Source of the DNA: Ceriagrion tenellum
Lineage: Eukaryota; Arthropoda; Insecta; Odonata; Coenagrionidae
Direction: 5' to 3'
DNA length: 64,000 nt
Assembly: GCA_963169105.1 (NCBI GenBank)
Contig: OY720636.1
Coordinates: 149,540,500-149,604,499 of the forward strand
Shown: piece by piece, positions 1 to 10,330 of the stretch
How the letters are laid out: the number at the start of each line of letters is the position of its first letter
Position numbering within the stretch: position 1 is the stretch's first letter
Program-made: the position numbers and the translations under genes
Notes under the pieces: generated by a model
The model's database searches: none
What the model was told of the DNA's origin: nothing
The model's input: the letters and a program-made list of their open reading frames with translations, nothing else

Positions 1-168
1 ACTCCTGTGACAATTACTGGCAGCCGCTCATGAACTTTGGTTCCAGAATTTTCTTTTCTTCTATTTCCGTCAACATGGACTATCAATGGAATCGGGGTTT
101 TTTTCCATAGCTTCCAAGGAATCAATCAAATTTTCCGCTCATTCACGCCTAAGCTTGGCTTTATCGCG

Positions 169-540
169 TTAAAATGTGCCAATGCTGACATTGCAGTCCA
201 TCAGATGAAATACCGAAGCTTCTATAGTAGCTCCTATCACTTTGACTGCAGCACGATTACTCAAGCAGCAAGGATCCAAGGCAGCCGCTGGCTTTGGCGT
301 GAGAACATCAATTTCCCTTCTTTTGCGGCTTTGTTCATTCGGTTCTCTTTCCTTCTCTAACTTATCTTTTTCGGACACTGTATTTAGGATTTGGATATTG
401 CCATCAAATTTCGGATTACCCTCTTCATTTGCTTCGGTTGTGGGTCCCTCTGGATTCGAGCTGCCGGCTAAATATGCCAAAGAGAGATAAGCCTCAATTA
501 AGAATAATAAATATAAATATTTAACGTGATAAAAACACAT
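169..540 (-). CDS. Hypothetical secreted-precursor-like ORF (123 aa)
   Basis: I do not recognise this protein. It opens with a hydrophobic stretch (about residues 8-25, rich in L, Y, F and I) that could be a signal peptide or anchor. Residues 26-71 are a hydrophilic, E/N/P/K-rich spacer. RKRR at residues 72-75 looks like a furin or dibasic processing site. The C-terminal 48 residues hold a CC pair (91-92) and a further C (116). That layout resembles a processed secreted peptide precursor, but no family motif such as the insulin cysteine pattern is present. The start is the first ATG after an upstream stop, and the ORF ends at TAA. Against it being a gene: ORFs of 120-140 codons arise elsewhere in this window with no sign of function, no splice structure was established, and overlapping ORFs exist on the other strand. 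Confidence 0.3.
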   Translation of the reverse strand: MCFYHVKYLYLLFLIEAYLSLAYLAGSSNPEGPTTEANEEGNPKFDGNIQILNTVSEKDKLEKEREPNEQSRKRREIDVLTPKPAAALDPCCLSNRAAVKVIGATIEASVFHLMDCNVSIGTF

Positions 541-1782
541 GGTAGAAACATTGGAAGATAACAGTAAACAGAAAAATCGAACAGGCTTGTACTTTCAAGA
601 GTACGATGTGATCTCTGAATCCGCTCTTCTTCCTTGGTCTTCCTTGCCATCGATCCTTCTTCTTTTTGTTGAAGAATATTGCCCACTCCATTTATGCAGC
701 CAACACGACTTTTTTCCTCTGGTTGATTAAAAACTGCTTATCTTCATCTATTTTTATTAGATCCAACACGTTTGATGGACCAAAAATCAAATATGTCCCA
801 AAGAGACTCAAGAAATGTTTTCGCGTTGCACTTGGATATCTGTACGTCGCACAGTGGTCCGAAATCGGAAAAAGCCGGACAAAAGTCCAGAATGGCTTTT
901 TTTGAGATATAGACTTGAAACTTAGCGTAAATAATCATAAATGATTACCAATCATAGATTTATATGCCATTTTACATAAACACGACCCGTTACTGAGATA
1001 CAGTAGCCCAAACATGACCAATTTTTCAAAAACACGCGCGATCTCGTTTTTCTTCGAAAATATTTGAATTTAAGCAGGTGGTGTTGCGTTGGTATAATTT
1101 TTATGGAATAAAAACGCAATATTCCATTGACCTGGTGCTTTGTCTATATTTTACATGACTTTTGAAAATTTTGGCTCTCATCTGTCTGGTTTTGCAACGC
1201 AAAATGGCGTACCCGTTTTTCTCGTGAAATTTGACAGAAAATAGACATTATCTTTAGTTTACGAAATATATAACTCGGGAAATTTACATCACAGTGTAAA
1301 GTAGAAATTTCTTAAGAATACTAAGGAGAAGTCTTGGAAAAAGGTTTGCGACCAAGGAAATGAGAGCGATTTTTCGATCGCGCATCAATGCTGAGCTACA
1401 CGACGCGGGACCCTGAGGCTCGGTAACTGCGGTCAATTTTTCAAGTTTTTTGAAACTTTATTCTTGAAAATCGTCATTTAAAGCACGACATGTAGTCAGT
1501 ATTGACCTAAAACACTATACTGAGGATATTACCAGGATTATGGATCGATCGACTACACCATTTAACGCATTACTCTAGTGAAGATGCTACGGATTGGATA
1601 TTTGTCGGAACCATCCCACGAATAAGAAATATGCTTCGGGTATGAAGTAGGGTTAAGCGAGTTGGCATGCTAAAGAGAGAGAAATAAACTGTTTCTGGGA
1701 AAGGCAACAAACGATACTCTTTTTCCCTTTCCACCCTCACCGAGGTGGGTCGCGCGGAAAGGGGCGTTTTATGACGACGCAA
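541..1782. other. No gene seen
   Basis: AT-rich DNA with short T and A runs and no ORF longer than about 80 codons. The stretch at about 860-1450, with repeated AAAATTT-like words, looks like old non-coding repeat DNA, but I could not assign it to a family. Confidence 0.5.
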
Positions 1783-2025
1783 GGCTAGCTCTGAACAAGA
1801 AAATGCCTACTGCATGTGAACGTCGGTGGTTTTCAAAGCGATGGTAAGCCTATAAATAAATCATGAAGTCACGTACCCACTGCTAATTGAGTCTTCACTT
1901 TAATACAAAATGATCAATTATTAAAAATGAAAATGGCTTACAAAGTATGTACATTACAGTGTATGAGCATAAAGGTGGACCAACATTTTTGCTTTTATCG
2001 AAATTTATAAGTATTGAGTTTAAAT
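1783..2025 (+). repeat. Left terminal inverted repeat of the 1.3 kb element
   Basis: Matches the reverse complement of 2846-3088 along its whole length. Identity stops at gagtttaaat, after which the two sides diverge. Confidence 0.8.
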
Positions 2026-2845
2026 TTTTTCCTTTTGATACCAACGTAATGCACATGAAATTTGAAGACGAACAATCACTGGCAACCCGTGCCGCAGGGG
2101 TGCCAAAGTTGCAAATTTTAAGCGTTAATAGTTGTTTTTTCTTTATAAATCGGTACATATTGTATGTATCGATGCAAAATTCTCGTATCAGGTATATAAT
2201 TGTATTATAAATATTTCTCATTGCTAAAAAAATACTGTATTTCCATGAGATAAGCCAAACTAATGGTTTAAAAAAAAAAGCGATGCGACTCCTGAATGCT
2301 AGGCAGCACGCAGGACACAAACTTCTCCATCGTTGACGTTGCGAGTTTTTCCCGAATTTACTCCTCATTTCTTGGGTTTTTCATGTTTGAAACAAACAAA
2401 ACAACACAAGGATGTTTTTTAATTGATAATATCTAATCATCTTTCACATTATCAATGGAATTACCTCTGTACAGGCTAATCAAATTACAATAAAAAGTCA
2501 GTATGTAGATTTTACCTTAGAATTGTTTGCACATAGAATTTTTATTTATTTATCGATACTTTCAAATACTATTGCCTTTCTAGCATATATTTCGTTTATT
2601 TGTTTGTTAAGTATTAGGCAGGGCGACTGCTCTTAAACTGCATCATTGACAACGGTCAGAGCTTTGAACACTGAACATTCTTCCTAGTACTCATCGAGGA
2701 CATGCAAAAATAGGGGTTGTCCAATCAAATACTCGCCTTCATTTGCGGAATAAAACAAAGAAAAAGTTACAGATCCTCAACAAACAATTGAAACTACGTA
2801 GCCTCAGATGAGAAAATGTGGTTAAGTCATTATATCATAACATAT

Positions 2846-3088
2846 ATTTAAACTCAATACTTATAAATTTCGATAAAAGCAAAAATGTTGGTCCACCTTT
2901 ATTCTCATACACTTTAATGTACGTACTTTGTAAGCAATTTTCCTTTTTAATAATTGATCATTTTGTATTAAAATGAAGACTCAATTAGCAGTGGGTACGT
3001 GACTTCATGATTTATTTATAGGCTTACCATCGCTTTGAAAACCACCGACGTTCACTTGCAGTAGGTATTTTCTTGTTCAGAGCTAGCC
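2846..3088 (-). repeat. Right terminal inverted repeat of the 1.3 kb element
   Basis: Reverse-complement partner of 1783-2025. Both arms contain the same distinctive words (for example gtgggtacgtgacttcatga and ccaccgacgttcac), so the pairing is not due to low complexity. Confidence 0.8.
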
Positions 3089-4350
3089 GATTTATTTATA
3101 ATTTATTTAATTTATATTGACTCGAGTGGAATTTAAGTACAACTGCACGATTGTCTTTGTCTACATGTATAATATAACGAATATGGGAGAAATTCTGTAA
3201 GGATCAGGACCAACTCAATTGCAGCGGAAGGAGCGCCATCTCGAAGCCGTGTGCCTCTCGAAGGCTTTTCCTTGAGCTGGAGTCCTCGTTCCCGGAAGAA
3301 GCGCCCTCTAGCACACGTTATTCGCCCACGAAAAGGTGGCGACAATGCTGCCGTTTGGTCATTTAAAAAACTATACTCATTGAAGACCATCTCTGCAGAG
3401 CCAGTAAGGCATCGCATTAGAATAATTGAATTGCTAGGAGCAGAGATGACGATGAAATCGATTGACGACGTTTCTACACCATCGCATTGAGTTTTATAAT
3501 GGAACAAAAATAAATTTCTTTACCAACTTGCTTAAAAATATAGTGAAAGACACAACACATACTCGAATCAAATCATCGAGGCGATGTGAATAATAGCTTT
3601 TGTGGAAACTGGTCATTGCTCATAGTATTAGGTTGCGCATTTAGCACTTCAGGCCTAGCAGAGGAATGATAGTAATAGGCCTCTTTCTTCGCAAAATTTG
3701 AGCTATAAAAATTTACATTGAAGAAAAGGTGTTATATTTAACACGGCATTTGTTTCAATAGGAATATGGTAGTGCAATTAGATTTAACATAGTAAAAAAA
3801 GTTATGCTAAAACTCTGTATTTCCTGTTCGGTTCCTCACTTTCGAGCAAATTCTAATCGCCACGAAGACGGTGAGTTGAATAAGTTCTGTGACATTTTGG
3901 GCCGATTTCCAATAAACCGCCGAGCGTTCCTTTCGTGTGTTTCCAACGCTTCCCGTACTTTTCTCACTTTCGGATCCCTCGCGGCCTCAAGGCTTCAAAC
4001 ATTCTCCATGAAATTAAGGGCGGTGCAGCTTGATTGCCAACGTAAAGAGACACTCATTTGACTATCTTTAAAGTACTGCTTTGTTCAAAGCGCAGATTGA
4101 ATGGGGTAGTTATCTCGTACGGATATGACGTCTTCCCACGCTGGTACTACTATCTCTGTTCTCATGACTTGGATGGGGCTGAGCAACCGCGTTAAGAATC
4201 GTTGCGCCATTGTGTTTCTCAGCGGACGAGCCAAGAATGTAAGAACAAAGGGTGAAACACACTTAGCGGAAGTAAGAACTTTACTCGAGACGAAAGATAA
4301 ATTTTCGGTTCCATAGTTTGAGGCTCAACTAAGTGGAATTTAAATCTCAA
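3089..4350. other. No gene seen
   Basis: Mixed-composition DNA. Overlapping short ORFs on both strands at 3130-3510 and 3800-4320 have no recognisable domain, no paired codon bias and no supporting context. They are treated as chance. Confidence 0.5.
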
Positions 4351-4431
4351 AAATGAAAAAGTAACTTTGTTTCCTTCCACAGATCTATTTTCCTGGTACA
4401 CATTTTCCTGGTTACAAACAGATACGTTTTC

Positions 4432-4462
4432 CTGGTTTCGACACAGCGGTGTCATCATCACG
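4432..4462 (-). ncRNA. Degenerate hammerhead ribozyme motif, left arm
   Basis: Read on the minus strand: GUGAUGA, U, stem II GACAC/GUGUC with a 4 nt loop, then GAAAC. The first core base is G instead of the essential C, and stem III is disrupted by the TTTTCCTGG expansion, so activity is unlikely. Confidence 0.55.
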
Positions 4463-4718
4463 TATATACAAACTCAAACAAACGTTTTCAGAAGTATGTA
4501 CATCGTGAGAGGTTAGGGGGAAGGTAGGAGGGGGAGGTAAGGAGAGAAAACCAGGGGAGAGGTAAGGGATGGCGGTTGGACTGGGGATCCGGAAAATCGT
4601 TCAACCGCCATCCCATACCTCTCCCCTGGTTTTCTCTCCTCACCTCCCCCTCCTACCTTCCCCCTAACCCCTTACGATATACATACTTCTGAAAGCATTT
4701 CTTTGAGTTTGTATACAC

Positions 4719-4755
4719 GTGATGATGACACCACTGTGTCGAAACATGTTGTACC
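4719..4755 (+). ncRNA. Degenerate hammerhead ribozyme motif, right arm
   Basis: GUGAUGA, U, GACAC/GUGUC stem II, GAAA, then CATG as a palindromic stem III followed by UU. It has the same C-to-G change in the core as the left arm, so the change predates the inverted duplication or was copied with it. Confidence 0.55.
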
Positions 4756-4799
4756 AGGAAAATAAATCTGTGGAAGGAAACAAAGTTACTTTTTCATTT

Positions 4800-7202
4800 G
4801 TGATAGATTTTTGGCTTTTCTTTAGGAAATGATGGCGTATTACTGAAATATCTTATGACACGCCGACCGTTGTGTTTGCATAAGAGAGCTGTTTTTTGTT
4901 GTAAAAAATCCAGAAATAATTATCCTAACGTAATAAAACCCGAGCCGCGTGGCAATAATCTCTCTGTTCTGTTAAATTTTTTCCTGTTCAAATGAAAAAA
5001 TAAAATATCTGCAAAAGAATAGTAATTAGGGAAAATTTTGTAAAACATATCTTCAAACATAAATCTTAGATCCAGAGAGAAATACTTAGTTCCGATGGCT
5101 GAGAGATTTTAAAAGTCCTTGTTCAATTCCGGGAGTCATCCTGAGGTCCCAGAATATTTTCAAATCCTTAATGGGGTTGGGGGAGGGCTGTTGAGGGGGG
5201 GGGGGTGGGCGGATGATGGAGGTTGGAGAGGGAGAGGGAAGGAAACCGTCCGCAGCGAATGACTCTCTTTGTTCCAGCCGGCTGTCATTCATGAAAAATA
5301 TCGTGACTCAAGAATTATTGTTTCCATTTAAAGAAACGATATAAAACGGCCAATCGGCTGTGAGAGATGCAATATTGTGATAATTCTATTGCTGACCGAA
5401 TCTACGTACCTTCTCTCAGAGCAAAATGAGAGCAATTCCCCCACAACATTGGATTAAAAGTACAGTGCGCGGTGAGAAAACATTTTACGATTATAGCTAC
5501 GGATTCAATCCTTGCCTTGCAATTCATGGGCTTAAAACGTGTCACAATAACTGTTTTCCCTTGGCGTTGAATATTGTCCCTGAGGATGTCATACAGTTAC
5601 TTCACGATAACTTTATTTTTGATTCCTGAATACTTGCAAATAAAGTCAGTGCCCCATTTTTTCGGCAGAAGAATGTTCAGAAATCGCAGTTAAAAGGTGC
5701 GACATAAATAGATGGATCAGATATGTATCAAGAGTAGAGAGCGCTCCTCGAGTACGATCCTATAAAGTATATATCAGCTGTATTAGGTATGGAGGCTCGC
5801 ATGTTTTTCCCATTAGATGTTATATCCGCCGCCATATTATTTTTGCATATCCTCTACTTTTTGCGGCGATCGCTTTTCACCCGAGATTTCTAGACTTTCT
5901 TATGTCCACTGCCTTTTCCATTTCTCTCGCTCTCTCCCCGTATGTTCTCATTTCAGACATTCCCCCCCCCCCTGTTACACACACTCACATACAGAATCAC
6001 CTGGTCATTCGCGCCCTCACTCTGCTTGACGGCCTTCTTCTTCACCCGAGCGAAACATTGGGACATGCTCCCGTTGCTCGCGTTATCAGTTGGAGAACGC
6101 CCTTTGGAATGCCACACACTCGCACACCTCTCATCCTCTCGTTTTCCATGTCTCTCTTGCACTCTAGATGAATGCCAACACAAACCTATCTCATTTTTCC
6201 TGTCGTAAGGGGACTCAGCTCATCTTGATACTTAGTTTACCTCCGAAAAATGAGGCTCGGAGGAATTTCATGTCATGTATAGCTCCCGCAAAATTTCCTG
6301 GCGAACAGCTGCCCGGCATAGGGCAGAGGTCAAGGAGGATGGGATGAATCGAAAGGACAAAGGGGGAGAGAGAAAGAGTTGACTCGGGAGGATGGGTAGA
6401 TGGCAACTAATCCAACTTTTTGAAGCTCTCATGTTGTCAGAGAGGTTTTCTGACAGACTATCCACTATAACTACCTTCCTCCCATGTTTCTCAGGATTTT
6501 CTAAGTTACGTGTTTCATGTCCCAAAATTGTCTTCTGTGCATCGCCAGGTACTTTTGCGAGAGCTTTAACTCGTTTGTGACTCGGGCGCATCCTTAAATT
6601 CTCTGTGAAATTTGGTTTAGGGGAGGGAAAGGGCAACGTAACTCACACACGGGGAGACGCGTTGTCTAATAGCATCTGAATTAAACCTAAACGGTGGGGC
6701 AGACGACGGGACAGAATGGGCACAGAATTCTAACTGTAGCGCCGCGCATGCGTGGCGAGACCCTTGACGCTGAGATCTGTTGGTACTTTAGGAATGTCCC
6801 TCGAAAGGGCTCTTATCCATATTAACTTGCGAGTGTTTTGGTCCATCACAATTCCGCTCAAACAGGTTAGTGTTTTGAGAGATGCATTTCATTAGAGTGC
6901 AACAAATTAATACTTTTGCAAATTGATGAAAATGCCGAAGGTTACTGGCGGATCGGATTTTAAATTGCTCTGGACTACAATTTGTTTTACTCGAGTCGCA
7001 CGAATACAAATTGAGTAGTCAAAGCATCATCATGCCCACGAAAATATTTCAATGGACTTGGTGAAACTAGGCACAGTTTAATTTTCTTCGCTATTGTCTA
7101 AACAATTGCCTGGATGGGTGTAATACTGTCATACATACTTCATTCTTCCTGACTTAATATCTAACTTCAAATATTTAACCTGAATTTTGTAAAATATAAT
7201 CG
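4800..7202. other. No gene seen
   Basis: Contains a G-homopolymer stretch near 5196-5212 and a C/T-rich segment at 5900-6180. Short ORFs occur on both strands (5426-5629, 5902-6208, 6268-6636), all without recognisable domains. Confidence 0.5.
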
Positions 7203-7270
7203 ATTCCTACATCACTCTTAGAGCCACCGCAAGGGTATGTGGCTGTGGTTGAGGTGTCTCCAACATGCTT
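7203..7270 (-). mobile_element. Possible relic of a LINE 3' end
   Basis: The words agccaccgcaagggtatgtgg and the following GTGGTTG...CAACATG order resemble the antisense 3' terminus of the CR1/Jockey-type LINE seen at 53474 and 63551 (agccacc, aagggtgtgtggcaggggg, catgc). No coding portion can be recognised beyond it. The resemblance is short and degenerate. Confidence 0.3.
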
Positions 7271-9479
7271 TCTCCCTCACTTAAAATTATTACTACTACG
7301 ACTTCTCATGCATTAGCAAATACCTTTCTAAGATTTGTGCGGAGGCAAATATCTACAAATATACGCTAAACCTTAGGCATACTCCCTATAAAAGACGGTT
7401 TGTATCAATGTTTTCACCACAACACAAACTCAAAGATATACCAAAAGTGTACGGCAAACATTTACTCGGTGTCAGATAAGGATACAGTCATTAGGAGAAA
7501 AATCAGCTGACTTAGACACACTATCTGTCGACAATCATACTTCGAAGTCCGATTAGTAACTGTTGTGGTCTCTTAACGTTCGTTGAAAAAAATAACAATT
7601 TAAAATGTATTCCGGCTGAACATCTGCCTTCCTTTTATTTCTTCACAGTTCATATTCTATAACCCGGCAGGAAAGGTGTAAATTTCAATCGCAACACTTC
7701 CATTCTTCATTTTCTTGTATATTTGCCAAAAAACGACGAATCAGCATTAGAAATTCCACTCAAATGCACTGATTTAATTGAATTTGAAGCCGGCCGTGAG
7801 GTTCCCTCGCAGACAATATTTTTTCGGGTAATCTGCCTTGGCCTTTCACGTCTGAGTTTTGTCATCGAGAGAGGAGAAGGAGGGATTTAAGACCGGAGAG
7901 TGGAATAGGGAAGGTGGGGCTGCAGTCCCTCATTCGACCGACTCGGCCTTCTGACGACCCTTTACGACATCCGCTCATCTTTTATTTGGCGGGATAATGA
8001 ATCCCCTTCCCAAAACCATTGGAACCCGATGAGTGATTTATGGAGCGCCATTCACGAGCCCTCGTTTAGCCTCGCGGTCTCTCCGTTTAATGACACCAAT
8101 ATCAATTCATTAAATTTCTCTTTGACTGTAGAATAAATTTTTCTCTATTTGATATTAAAAACTTAAACTTTCTACTCCATGTTGTTCTCTTATTGACCTC
8201 ACAATTACATCATCCTCAATGGAAAACTGGGAGAAACACGGTGAAAAATTGAATTTTTCGTATAAAAATTAGGTTATTTTTAAGATAAACTTTTCAAGTG
8301 ATTAAAAAAATCCGTAGAAGTTCAGATACAATAAAATATAGGCATATTCTCGCTTTATTTGGTGAGTTCTTTGCCAATTAGTGATATATTTGAAGTCAAA
8401 ATGTATAATTCCATAAGAATGGTGCTATAGTTGGCTCTAATGGCTGGATCAGATATCTACATACTATCATCATAGTCATCTCATGAGTGTTTCGCAGGGA
8501 GTGAGTTATCACCAAAATGCTCTAAAAAATACAAGTAATATTCACCAAAATGCACTACATTATGGGTATGCTTCCAACGCTGCAGAAACTATTTGAATTC
8601 GTTAATACAGCTACTGCGTGCGCGAGATATTAGAGTCAAGCAGTTATCATGCGAAACGCGATTTTAATACAACGTGGAAGATTAAAGAAACAAGCATTAT
8701 GAGAGCAAATCAACTAATCAGCTGCACTACTTGTCGACTAACCTATTTCAAAGTCTCATTAGCAGCCATTTCGATCTCTTATCGATCTCGGGAAAAACAG
8801 GATTTTAAACCCTTCTCTCCAGCGGTTTATATCTCTAATTTTATTCTCATGATCTGATCCACCGTGGTGTGTTGGAGCTATAAGATATGAATAACTTCGT
8901 CGGAAAATAAATTAGTTTTGAATTAACGTATAAGATTAATTCGATTTTCAGACCATCAGTTTTAAATTGACAATATGAAAGCAATTCCCTTCCCAGTTAT
9001 TGCAAGAGATCAGAACACTAGCGAGACTGTCATAATGGCCTTATACGTATCTTGTTGATCTTTCCTGAACGCGTTCTAACTCTGGTTTTGGGACCTTATA
9101 TGAGGATACCAAAATCTGACAGTGTATTCCGAGTGGGGTCTAATAAGTTCAAAGCAGCTGATTTCTCTGACTTTATCGTGGCACTTTCAAAGTACCCTTT
9201 AAAAAAATCCTAGAATAAGATTAGTTCGAATAATTATTTCCCTAAAACGTTCGCTTTATGAGAGATCATTATTTAGTTCAACTACGAGGCTTGAACAGTT
9301 TCTAAAGCCTGTAATTGGGTATGTAGTATTGAATAGTTGTATTGTGAGGAGAATTTTCTTTTTCAGAAGTGTATTGCAATAATTTTTTTCAAATTTATTT
9401 CTAGTTTCCACGCATCGCACCATGACTGAATTGCCTTGAGGTACTTTGTAGACGCTTTCTTATGATTCGCAGTAAAGGC
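7271..9479. other. No gene seen
   Basis: AT-rich, stop-dense on all frames. I found no repeat structure, RNA gene or recognisable protein remnant. Confidence 0.5.
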
Positions 9480-10330
9480 TTTTAGGGCTCCCTTCCGCGT
9501 AGTTCAACTTTCGAAGACCATAGTTTCGGTAGCATTGTTACTACCTTCTTCAGGTTTGAAGTGGAGATGCAGATGCTCGTGTCCGCTTTGTATAGTGGTT
9601 GTTTTCCCCGCCAAATCATTCGGTTGCGCTCTCATTGGTTCACGTTTTCTTCTTCGTGAAAACCCTCTTCCATTATTCGGAGATGGTGTAACCATCTTCC
9701 CTGTTGACACGTAGTTTTCACGATTTCGATGGCCTTTGTTATCAGTCTGGGGGAGTAGCAGTTCTCTTTAGTAATTAATTTTGCGTCATCAAAGTTCATG
9801 TTGGGTCAAGGTCCACTCAAGAAGTGTTCGGCCAGAGCTAATTTGCTCAGCTCTCTGTTTTTGATGTCCTTTTATTGTTCTCTCAGTCGGCATTTGAGTG
9901 CTCTAATATTTTGGACACAGTTGAATCTGGTGACGATTTTATGCTTTTTAAGCACCCTGAATACCTCTCAATCGTGCCGGCAACATAGAGTATGATGGTG
10001 AAGGCTTACAGGTTTTGGCTTCTTTTTGAAGGTATCATCGGAGCCATTTTCAGTGCCATCACTTCCCCTGTTATCCTTGATAACCTTCGGATTACTTCTG
10101 GACGGTCTCCGTCATTTCAAAATGACATGCTCAGATGGGACTTCTCTTGGGCGAGAGAAAATTTATAAGATATTATTTGGGTTCCATTAAATAATGCCTT
10201 AAGAACTCTTGCTTTCTGGTGCACGTGGTGGTGTGAGCAGCATGCAGGTGTCGATCGGTGTGAGCTTTCTCCGGAAAACTGAGTGTTCCAGCGTGCCTTT
10301 TGGAAATTGATGCGTCGAGTGACGAAAGGC
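9480..10330 (-). pseudogene. Decayed Penelope-like element (RT C-terminus, GIY-YIG tail, terminal repeat)
   Basis: On the minus strand, about 10320-10130 reads in shifting frames as the C-terminal RT region of a PLE. It contains a GTLSF..KAHTDRHLHAA-like segment followed by SHHH and QKARVLKAL, the usual RKPTHTDRYLHYxSxHH region. From about 9990 down it reads KHKIVTRFNCVQNIR, then LALAEHF, then ENCYSPRLITKAIEI. These are the segments flanking and following a GIY-YIG endonuclease core in PLEs. The core itself (GVYxIPC...YIG) is missing between them, so an internal deletion removed the nuclease active site. Stops and frameshifts are frequent. Downstream, at 9516-9554, lies a hammerhead motif, as expected for a PLE terminal repeat. 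The element is dead but its identity is well supported. Confidence 0.75.
9516..9554 (-). ncRNA. Hammerhead ribozyme motif in PLE terminal repeat
   Basis: Minus strand: CUGAAGA, one extra A, stem II GGUAG/CUACC with an 8 nt loop, GAAA, near-palindromic stem III (CUAUGG), then U-C as the cleavage dinucleotide. All core bases are present. Confidence 0.65.

Larger units (their letters stand above)
1783..3088. mobile_element. Non-autonomous element with 243 bp terminal inverted repeats
   Basis: The 243 bp at 1783-2025 reappear as the reverse complement at 2846-3088. They begin with ggctagctctgaacaag on the left and end with cttgttcagagctagcc on the right. The arms differ only by scattered substitutions and short indels, so the element is fairly young compared with its neighbours. 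The central 820 bp carry no transposase-like ORF. The overall size of 1.3 kb with long arms fits a MITE or foldback-type DNA element. I could not see a convincing target-site duplication: the left flank ends gacgcaa and the right begins gatttat. The superfamily is therefore unassigned. Confidence 0.75.
4351..4799. mobile_element. PLE-type terminal palindrome with two hammerhead-like motifs
   Basis: Arms 4351-4578 and 4602-4799 are inverted copies. From outside to centre each arm carries a TTTCCTTCCACAGAT-like segment, a hammerhead-like core (read outward from the centre), a GTATAC/TATA-like stretch, and a strongly purine/pyrimidine-biased tract. The centre is a short unpaired spacer between gggatggcggttg and caaccgccatccc. 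This order matches the inverted pseudo-LTRs of Penelope-like elements elsewhere in the window, so I read it as a PLE copy truncated to its terminal repeat plus an inverted copy. The left arm is longer because TTTTCCTGGT has been triplicated at about 4389-4436. No coding DNA is inside. Confidence 0.7.
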
